Origin: Streptococcus parasanguinis | GTDB taxonomy: Bacteria; Bacillota; Bacilli; Lactobacillales; Streptococcaceae | DNA length: 19,693 bases | Assembly: GCA_018377375.1 (NCBI GenBank) | Contig: JAGZZN010000035.1 | Coordinates: 1 to 19,693, forward strand | Direction of reading: 5' to 3' | Part shown: positions 15,350 through 19,693 of the stretch, one piece after another | Layout of the letters: every line of letters starts with the position of its first letter | How positions within the stretch are numbered: position 1 is the first letter of the stretch | The notes under the pieces: generated by a model | What the model was told of the DNA's origin: nothing | What the model saw: the letters and a program-made list of their open reading frames with translations, nothing else | Databases searched by the model: none | Program-made: the position numbers and the translations under genes

Positions 15350-16198
15350 ATGAGTCAAGCTTTCCAACGTTATTTCAGTAAAATAGACTGGACGAAGATT
15401 TTTGATGATCTGATATCAAAATGTATCTCTCTGATTTTTGTCTTTCTTTTATTTTTTATTGCTAAAAAGGTCATCCATAGCCTGGTTAAGCGGATATTAA
15501 CCCCATCCTTTAAGTATACGGTGCAGGATGAAGCCCGTAAAAATACGATTCTCCGTTTGGTTGAGAGCCTTTTAAACTATTGTTTGTATTTCATCTTGAT
15601 CTACTGGATTTTGTCGATTCTAGGTCTTCCGGTCTCTAGTCTCTTGGCTGGTGCTGGGATTGCTGGGGTGGCGATTGGGATGGGAGCCCAGGGTTTTCTT
15701 TCCGATTTGGTCAATGGTTTCTTCATCCTTTTAGAACGCCAGTTGGACGTGGGAGACAATGTTCGTCTCACGAATGGGTCTATTAATATTGCCGGCATCG
15801 TCAGCAGTGTCGGGATTCGCACGACCCAGGTGCGGGACTTTGATGGGACTCTCCACTTTGTTCCGAATCGCAACATCACCGTCGTCAGCAATCTCTCACG
15901 TGGTGATATGCGCGTGCTGATCGATATTCCGCTAGATGCAAATACCGATCTCGACAAGATCTATCAGGTGATTGCTCAGGTTAATCAGTCTGAACAAGAT
16001 AAACACCCAGAGGTGTTGACAGGTCCTACGATTTTAGGCCCACAGATCGAAAAAAATGGTCGTTATTCCTTCCGAATTGCGATGACTGCGCAAAATGGAA
16101 CCCAGACGACTGTCTATCATACCTACTATAAACTCTACCATGATGCCTTGATGGAAGCAGGGATTAGCCTACCGACAGGAAAAAACGGGATCATGTAA
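15350..16198 (+). CDS. mscS: Small-conductance mechanosensitive channel (MscS family)
   Basis: Membrane channel that opens under high membrane tension to release solutes after hypo-osmotic shock. 282 residues, the size of E. coli MscS (286). Membrane helices lie near 24-40, 68-92 and 95-128. The third is the pore helix, rich in Gly and Ala (SSLLAGAGIAGVAIGMGAQG), and is followed by the conserved VNGFFILLERQLDVGDNVRL leading into the beta domain. The region from about 140 holds GIVSSVGIRTTQVRDFDGTLHFVPN, a strong MscS signature, and ends in an alpha/beta cytoplasmic cage. The ribosome site is modest (AGAAAGG, about 10 bases off). Monocistronic, divergent from sstT, and followed at once by the repeat at 16207. 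Confidence 0.94.
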   Translation: MSQAFQRYFSKIDWTKIFDDLISKCISLIFVFLLFFIAKKVIHSLVKRILTPSFKYTVQDEARKNTILRLVESLLNYCLYFILIYWILSILGLPVSSLLAGAGIAGVAIGMGAQGFLSDLVNGFFILLERQLDVGDNVRLTNGSINIAGIVSSVGIRTTQVRDFDGTLHFVPNRNITVVSNLSRGDMRVLIDIPLDANTDLDKIYQVIAQVNQSEQDKHPEVLTGPTILGPQIEKNGRYSFRIAMTAQNGTQTTVYHTYYKLYHDALMEAGISLPTGKNGIM

Positions 16199-16201
16199 TA
16201 C

Positions 16202-16245
16202 AAAAAAGAGGCTGGGACAAAAGTCCTAGCCTCTCAATTATTTTT
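16202..16245. terminator. Hairpin A: terminator after mscS, acting on both strands
   Basis: AGAGGCTGGGAC (16207-16218) pairs with GTCCTAGCCTCT (16223-16234), loop AAAA, one G-T pair. On the minus strand it runs straight into six T (complement of 16202-16207). On the plus strand CAATTATTTTT follows. It belongs to the repeat described at 16207-16329. Confidence 0.75.
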
Positions 16246-16329
16246 GGATTGTCGAGCAAGACGCAGTGGTTGAGTAGGTGGGACGACGAAATCGAATTCT
16301 AACGAATTACCGATTTCTGTCCCACTCTC
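16207..16329. repeat. Dispersed hairpin repeat, copy 1 (short form)
   Basis: Two hairpins joined by a 43-base spacer (16235-16277). Hairpin A is 16207-16234. Hairpin B spans 16278-16325: GTGGGAC (16278-16284) / GTCCCAC (16319-16325) with inner GAAATCG (16288-16294) / CGATTTC (16311-16317) and AATTC / GAATT near the tip; on the plus strand it is followed by TCTCTTTTTT. The reverse complement of 16255-16329 matches the second copy at 19566-19693 with one substitution, except that a 53-base block is absent here. No open frame, so a non-coding MITE- or RUP-like unit is likely. I do not match it to BOX, RUP or SPRITE by memory. Confidence 0.85.
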
Positions 16330-16338
16330 TTTTTTGGT

Positions 16339-16656
16339 CTATTTTAAGTGGCAGTATTTGAAATCCAGCTTTTTAATCTGGTCCCAATTTTTTCGAGCCT
16401 CTGGTGGCAAGACGATGAGTTGCTGGCGTAGCATCGTCGTGATTTCAAGATTTAAGGATTCGATCGGGAGGGCAATGGCTACGGAACTTTTTGCCCTTTG
16501 GATCTTGTCCATGCAATATTCAATATGATGGCAAGCTGCGCCGGTCTGTGATTGACGGCTAGCTGCGATTTCTTGTCGCATATTGGAGAGTAATTGGACC
16601 AATTCAGACTTAAGGAATTCGATCGTATCTGATTTTTCTTGAGCTAAAAGAAACAT
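16339..16656 (-). CDS. Hypothetical protein, 105 residues
   Basis: I do not recognise this protein. ATG 16656 follows a perfect AAGGAGGT (16670-16663) with 6-base spacing; a GTG at 16662 touches that site and is rejected. It is soluble, with no signal or membrane segment. Residues 1-60 look mostly helical (TIEFLKSELVQLLSNMRQEI), and the sequence has a CHHIEYC cluster (Cys42, His43, His44, Cys48) plus Cys102-His103 near the end. These could bind a metal or be redox-active, or mean nothing. It has its own promoter (TTGCAT, 16706-16701, 17 bases from TAAACT, 16683-16678). Its stop lies 13 bases from the edge of the hairpin repeat, which probably ends its transcript. The strong translation signals support a real gene. 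Confidence 0.7.
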   Translation of the reverse strand: MFLLAQEKSDTIEFLKSELVQLLSNMRQEIAASRQSQTGAACHHIEYCMDKIQRAKSSVAIALPIESLNLEITTMLRQQLIVLPPEARKNWDQIKKLDFKYCHLK

Positions 16657-16677
16657 AAGCACACCTCCTTTTGCTAT

Positions 16678-16706
16678 AGTTTAATACTAATTTATTAAAA
16701 ATGCAA
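16678..16706 (-). promoter_or_regulatory. Promoter of the 105-residue hypothetical gene
   Basis: Reverse strand TTGCAT (16706-16701) and TAAACT (16683-16678), spacer 17. The bases between this promoter and the gdhA terminator (16707-16857) are AT-rich with no gene or recognisable site. Confidence 0.55.
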
Positions 16707-16857
16707 GGGGGTAAAGTAAAAAAAATAAAATTTTTTTAGAAAAAGATACAGAAAAATAGAAGGCTCAAATCTCCCCATTATAGACGGTCGAGTTCCTTAT
16801 CTAAAAAATGGCTTTCCTCACTTGGGACGGGGTGTCTTGACAGAGGCTTTTAGATAT

Positions 16858-16892
16858 AAAAAAACTCCCGAAACACACTGGATTCAGGAGTT
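16858..16892 (-). terminator. gdhA terminator
   Basis: On the reverse strand AACTCCTGAA (16892-16883) pairs with TTCGGGAGTT (16872-16863), loop of 10, one T-G pair, then seven T (16864-16858). A smaller hairpin, AGGCTTT / AAGGCCT (16896-16915), lies between the gdhA stop and this terminator. Confidence 0.87.
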
Positions 16893-16935
16893 GAGAGGCT
16901 TTGACCCGAAGGCCTTAAAGAAAAATATCGATTGA

Positions 16936-18282
16936 TTATACAAGACCTTGTGCAATCATCGCATTTGCAACATTTTCAAAGGCAGCGATGTTGGCACCTG
17001 CAAGGTAATCTTTACCAAGTCCGTAAGTTTCTGCAGTTGTTTTAGCAGTATTGAAGATGTTGGTCATGATGTCTTTCAAACGTCCGTCCACTTCTTCGCG
17101 TGTCCATGAAAGACGTTGGCTGTTTTGGCTCATTTCAAGAGCAGATACAGCAACTCCACCAGCATTGGCTGCTTTAGCAGGTCCGTAAAGGATACCATTT
17201 TCTTTGTATACGTTGATGGCATCGATGTTACTTGGCATGTTTGCTCCTTCAGAGACAACTTTCACACCTTGAGCGACCAAACGTTTTGCAGCATCGCCAT
17301 CAATTTCGTTTTGAGTTGCACATGGAAGAGCGATGTCATAGTTACCAGCATAAGTCCATACAGAACCTTCGTAGTAAGTAGCAGTTGGTTTTTCAGCAGC
17401 GTATTCAGTCAAACGTGCACGACGTTTTTCTTTGACGTCTGTAAGAAGGTCGAAGTCAATACCGTTTTCGTCGATCACGTAACCGTTTGAGTCAGATACA
17501 GAGATAACAGTTGCACCAAGTTCAGTTGCTTTTTGAAGAGCGTATTGAGCAACGTTACCAGAACCTGAGATCACGACTTTCTTACCAGCAAAGCTGTCGC
17601 CGTTGGCTTTGAGCATTTCTTCCGTATAGTAAACCAAACCATAACCAGTTGCTTCTGGACGGATCAAGCTACCACCGAAACCAAGAGGTTTACCAGTCAA
17701 GACACCAGCATCAAATTGGCGAAGGCGTTTGTATTGACCATAAAGGTATCCGATTTCACGTCCACCAACCCCGATATCACCAGCTGGAACATCAAGAGAA
17801 GGACCGATGTGTTTTTGCAATTCAGTCATGAAGCTTTGGCAGAAACGCATTACTTCAGCGTCTGTTTTTCCTTTAGGATCGAAGTCAGATCCACCTTTAC
17901 CACCACCGATAGGAAGACCAGTCAAGACGTTTTTGAAGATTTGTTCGAAACCGAGGAATTTCAAGATCCCTTGGTTAACAGTTGGGTGGAAACGAAGACC
18001 ACCTTTGTAAGGACCTACAGCAGAGTTGAATTGAACACGGTAACCACGGTTTACTTGGATGTTTCCTTCACGGTCAACCCAAGGAACACGGAAAGAAATT
18101 ACGCGTTCAGGTTCTGTAATACGAGCCAAGATGTTTTCTTCGATGTATTCAGGATGTTTTTCAAAAACAGGTTCCAAAGTGCTGAGGAACTCTTCAACAG
18201 CTTGAAGGAATTCAGCTTCGTGGCCGTTACGAGCCTTTACAGTTTCGAAAGTGCTTTGGATATATTCTTTAGCAGTTGTCAT
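16936..18282 (-). CDS. gdhA: NADP-specific glutamate dehydrogenase
   Basis: Makes glutamate from 2-oxoglutarate, ammonium and NADPH (reversible), the main ammonium-assimilation step besides glutamine synthetase; cytosolic hexamer. 448 residues, the usual length of the small hexameric class. The substrate site shows NSAVGPYKGGLRFHP (86-100) and catalytic Lys129 in PIGGGKGGSDFDPKGK; Asp169 in VPAGDIGVGGRE is the proton-transfer residue. The nucleotide fold has SGSGNVAQYA (239-248) followed by SDSNG, which lacks an acidic residue at the ribose position and fits NADP. Start ATG 18282 has AAAGGAG 7 bases upstream. Arg is nearly always CGT, showing strong codon bias as in pflB. Single gene, divergent from pyrD, under a strong promoter and a perfect CodY box. 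Confidence 0.97.
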   Translation of the reverse strand: MTTAKEYIQSTFETVKARNGHEAEFLQAVEEFLSTLEPVFEKHPEYIEENILARITEPERVISFRVPWVDREGNIQVNRGYRVQFNSAVGPYKGGLRFHPTVNQGILKFLGFEQIFKNVLTGLPIGGGKGGSDFDPKGKTDAEVMRFCQSFMTELQKHIGPSLDVPAGDIGVGGREIGYLYGQYKRLRQFDAGVLTGKPLGFGGSLIRPEATGYGLVYYTEEMLKANGDSFAGKKVVISGSGNVAQYALQKATELGATVISVSDSNGYVIDENGIDFDLLTDVKEKRRARLTEYAAEKPTATYYEGSVWTYAGNYDIALPCATQNEIDGDAAKRLVAQGVKVVSEGANMPSNIDAINVYKENGILYGPAKAANAGGVAVSALEMSQNSQRLSWTREEVDGRLKDIMTNIFNTAKTTAETYGLGKDYLAGANIAAFENVANAMIAQGLV

Positions 18283-18308
18283 GTTAATTCTCCTTTGTGA
18301 ATGAAACG

Positions 18309-18363
18309 AAAACCAGCAAACCCGCTAGGGGAGTGGTTTTGAGATAGTTGACAAACAATGTCA
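18309..18363 (-). promoter_or_regulatory. gdhA leader with hairpins
   Basis: The roughly 93-base leader holds AAAACCA / TGGTTTT (18309-18315 / 18334-18340) enclosing CCC / GGG (18321-18323 / 18328-18330), and TGACA / TGTCA (18349-18353 / 18359-18363). A third repeat, CATGT / ACATG (18362-18366 / 18373-18377), covers the expected transcription start. No T-tract follows, so these are mRNA structure or protein sites rather than a terminator. I recognise no riboswitch. Confidence 0.35.
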
Positions 18364-18381
18364 TGTTTTATTACATGGATC

Positions 18382-18410
18382 ATTATAGCAGACTTTTTTT
18401 GGCTTGTAAA
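18382..18410 (-). promoter_or_regulatory. gdhA promoter
   Basis: Reverse strand: TTTACA (18410-18405), 17-base spacer, TATAAT (18387-18382) preceded by TGC (extended -10). One of the strongest promoters in the window; transcript start near 18375. Confidence 0.87.
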
Positions 18411-18421
18411 GAAAAAAGTTG

Positions 18422-18436
18422 AATTTTCTGAAAATT
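18422..18436. promoter_or_regulatory. Perfect CodY box between gdhA and pyrD
   Basis: AATTTTCTGAAAATT is an exact match to the CodY consensus AATTTTCWGAAAATT. It lies 11 bases upstream of the gdhA -35 and 74 bases before the pyrD -10, within the divergent gap. CodY senses branched-chain amino acids, and gdhA is a known CodY target in pneumococcus; whether the site also affects pyrD is inference. Confidence 0.88.
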
Positions 18437-18491
18437 TTATCGCGACTAGGAAAGTCCGAATGTTTGGAAGAATTTTTAGCTTTGATAGTCC

Positions 18492-18516
18492 GGAAGCTTC
18501 CAAGTGATGGTATAAT
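18492..18516 (+). promoter_or_regulatory. pyrD promoter with upstream palindrome
   Basis: TGGTATAAT (18508-18516) is an extended -10; the -35 position is poor. The perfect palindrome GGAAGCTTCC (18492-18501) lies in the -35 area. A related half-site TTGGAAG occurs about 20 bases further upstream. No PyrR attenuator hairpin is visible in the 59-base leader. Confidence 0.7.
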
Positions 18517-18581
18517 GAAAGAAGAAAATAGAGAGCATCCCGAACAATTCTGTTGGTGGTGTTTCAAAAAAGGAGTACAAG

Positions 18582-19517
18582 ATGGTATCGACAAAAACGC
18601 AAATTGCTGGTTTTGAATTTGACAACTGCCTGATGAATGCGGCAGGTGTAGCCTGTATGACCACTGAGGAACTAGAAGAAGTGAAGAACTCAGCTGCGGG
18701 GACCTTTGTGACCAAGACAGCGACCTTAGAATTCCGTGCTGGTAATCCAGAGCCACGCTACCAAGATGTGCCGCTTGGTTCGATCAATTCAATGGGGCTA
18801 CCTAACCAAGGGTTGGACTATTATTTGAATTACTTATTGGAGTTGCAAGAAACGGATCCAGACCGGACCTTCTTCTTATCTCTCGTCGGCATGTCTCCTG
18901 AAGAAACTCATACCATCTTGAAAAAGGTGCAAGATAGTGACTTTAAAGGCTTGACAGAGTTGAACCTATCTTGTCCCAATGTCCCTGGGAAACCTCAGAT
19001 CGCCTATGATTTTGATACGACAGATCGGATCTTGTCTGAGGTCTTTGCCTATTTCACCAAACCTCTAGGCATCAAGTTGCCACCTTATTTTGATATCGTT
19101 CATTTTGATCAAGCAGCAGCGATCTTTAACAAATACCCGCTCAAGTTTGTCAATTGCGTCAACTCGATCGGAAATGGTCTCTACATTGAGGATGAATCCG
19201 TGGTGATTCGTCCGAAGAACGGATTTGGTGGGATTGGTGGAGAATACATCAAACCGACTGCTCTGGCTAATGTCCATGCCTTTTACCAACGGTTGAATCC
19301 AGAAATTCAGATTGTGGGGACAGGTGGTGTCTTGACCGGTCGTGATGCCTTTGAACATATCCTTTGTGGGGCTAGTATGGTGCAAATCGGAACGACGCTG
19401 CATAAAGAAGGAGTAGGAGCTTTTGACCGCATCACTGCGGAGCTCAAAGCCATCATGGAAGAAAAAGGCTACCAAAGCCTAGAAGACTTCCGTGGGAAAT
19501 TACACTACATTGACTAA
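18582..19517 (+). CDS. pyrD: Dihydroorotate dehydrogenase class 1A (fumarate-type)
   Basis: Oxidises dihydroorotate to orotate in pyrimidine synthesis, passing electrons through FMN to fumarate; soluble dimer. 311 residues, the same length as Lactococcus lactis PyrDA. Class 1A features: catalytic Cys131 in NLSCPNVPGKPQ (128-139), Lys45 in TFVTKTAT, NSMGLPNQG (69-77), and the FMN phosphate loop GTGGVLTGRDA (246-256). No N-terminal membrane anchor, so it is not class 2, and no pyrK neighbour is present, unlike class 1B. Start ATG 18582 follows AAGGAG by 6 bases. Divergent from gdhA. Many streptococci also carry a PyrK-linked 1B enzyme elsewhere; that cannot be judged here. The name pyrDA is used in some genomes. 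Confidence 0.95.
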   Translation: MVSTKTQIAGFEFDNCLMNAAGVACMTTEELEEVKNSAAGTFVTKTATLEFRAGNPEPRYQDVPLGSINSMGLPNQGLDYYLNYLLELQETDPDRTFFLSLVGMSPEETHTILKKVQDSDFKGLTELNLSCPNVPGKPQIAYDFDTTDRILSEVFAYFTKPLGIKLPPYFDIVHFDQAAAIFNKYPLKFVNCVNSIGNGLYIEDESVVIRPKNGFGGIGGEYIKPTALANVHAFYQRLNPEIQIVGTGGVLTGRDAFEHILCGASMVQIGTTLHKEGVGAFDRITAELKAIMEEKGYQSLEDFRGKLHYID

Positions 19518-19530
19518 TCTTTCGAAAAGA

Positions 19531-19563
19531 ACTTCCTCAAGTAGAAACTTGGGGAAGTTTTTT
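19531..19563 (+). terminator. pyrD terminator
   Basis: ACTTCCTCAAGT (19531-19542) pairs with ACTTGGGGAAGT (19547-19558), loop AGAA, one T-G pair, then T to 19563. It stands 13 bases after the stop and 3 bases before the second repeat copy. Confidence 0.92.
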
Positions 19564-19565
19564 AT

Positions 19566-19693
19566 GAGAGTGGGACAGAAATCGGTAATTCGTCAGAATT
19601 CGATTTCGTCGTCCCACCTCCGCACAGTTGAGTAGGGCTGTAAAAGCTGATGAAATCAGCGTAGTAGAGCCCACTCAACCACTGCGTCTTGCT
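19566..19693. repeat. Dispersed hairpin repeat, copy 2 (long form, cut by window edge)
   Basis: Opposite orientation to copy 1. Bases 19566-19619 match the complement of 16276-16329 with one substitution in 54; 19673-19693 match 16255-16275 exactly. Between them lie 53 extra bases (19620-19672) that, with the flank, make a third hairpin: GTTGAGTAGGGCT (19627-19639) with AGCCCACTCAAC (19668-19679), and inner GCTGAT / ATCAGC (19646-19660). The copy should run on past the edge into hairpin A. Confidence 0.88.

Noticed and set aside
16837..16842. TTGACA on the plus strand
   Set aside because: No -10 at 16-18 bases (AAAACT), and it faces the end of gdhA with no gene after it.
16757..16855. Open plus-strand stretch after the orphan gene that looked like a possible transposase or gene remnant
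   Set aside because: No start codon or ribosome site; only about 33 codons before a stop, and I could not tie it to a known transposase. The right part is better explained by the gdhA terminator.
17716..18300. 194-codon open frame on the plus strand opposite gdhA
   Set aside because: Shadow caused by the strong codon bias of gdhA; Phe/Ser/Thr-rich with no start signal or known family.
1..19693. Mobile genetic element, phage, CRISPR, toxin-antitoxin or defence system
   Set aside because: No integrase, transposase, spacer-repeat array, tRNA-linked attachment site or small gene pair is visible; every long gene is a recognised housekeeping or transport gene.

Overview
The window is a piece of core chromosome from a Streptococcus, most likely a viridans-group species of the sanguinis/parasanguinis/mitis kind. 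I judge this from protein sequences recognised by memory (PflB, DinB, RecD2, RnhC, GdhA), from the gene order recD2-lepB-rnhC / zapA-cvpA-mutS2 that I recall from pneumococcus and relatives, from SigA-type promoters with extended -10 (TGnTATAAT) and AAGGAGG ribosome sites, and from dispersed hairpin repeats built on GGCTGGGAC and GTGGGAC. I could not search databases, so the species is not fixed.

Layout, left to right. 1-1872 (-): pflB (pyruvate formate-lyase), cut by the left edge, with a promoter overlapped by a CcpA-type cre. 2133-3239 (+): dinB (DNA polymerase IV), convergent with 7301-3248 (-): rnhC-lepB-recD2. 7438-10706 (+): zapA-cvpA-mutS2 with a possible 18-codon ORF and terminator-like hairpin before mutS2. 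10866-12284 (+): a C69 family dipeptidase. 12330-13941 (+): a glycine riboswitch, a terminator and the Na+/amino-acid symporter agcS. 15212-13995 (-): sstT (Na+/Ser-Thr symporter), divergent from mscS (15350-16198, +). 16656-16339 (-): a 105-residue orphan. 18282-16936 (-): gdhA (NADP glutamate dehydrogenase), divergent from pyrD (18582-19517, +; class 1A dihydroorotate dehydrogenase), with a perfect CodY box between them.

Two themes run through the genes. DinB, RecD2, RNase HIII and MutS2 all handle DNA damage, R-loops or recombination intermediates. PepD, AgcS, SstT and GdhA handle peptide and amino-acid supply; they sit next to a glycine riboswitch and CodY-type sites, which fits nitrogen control. 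pflB and gdhA use a strongly biased codon set (Arg almost only CGT), as expected for abundant enzymes.

I found no phage, insertion sequence, CRISPR, toxin-antitoxin or defence system and no credible new multi-gene system. The items worth a second look are small: two inverted copies of one hairpin repeat that differ by a clean 53-base block, the riboswitch switching architecture, a near-leaderless rnhC, a perfect inverted repeat in the pepD promoter, the dinB/recD2 terminator that holds both stop codons, and the hidden ORF/attenuator before mutS2.
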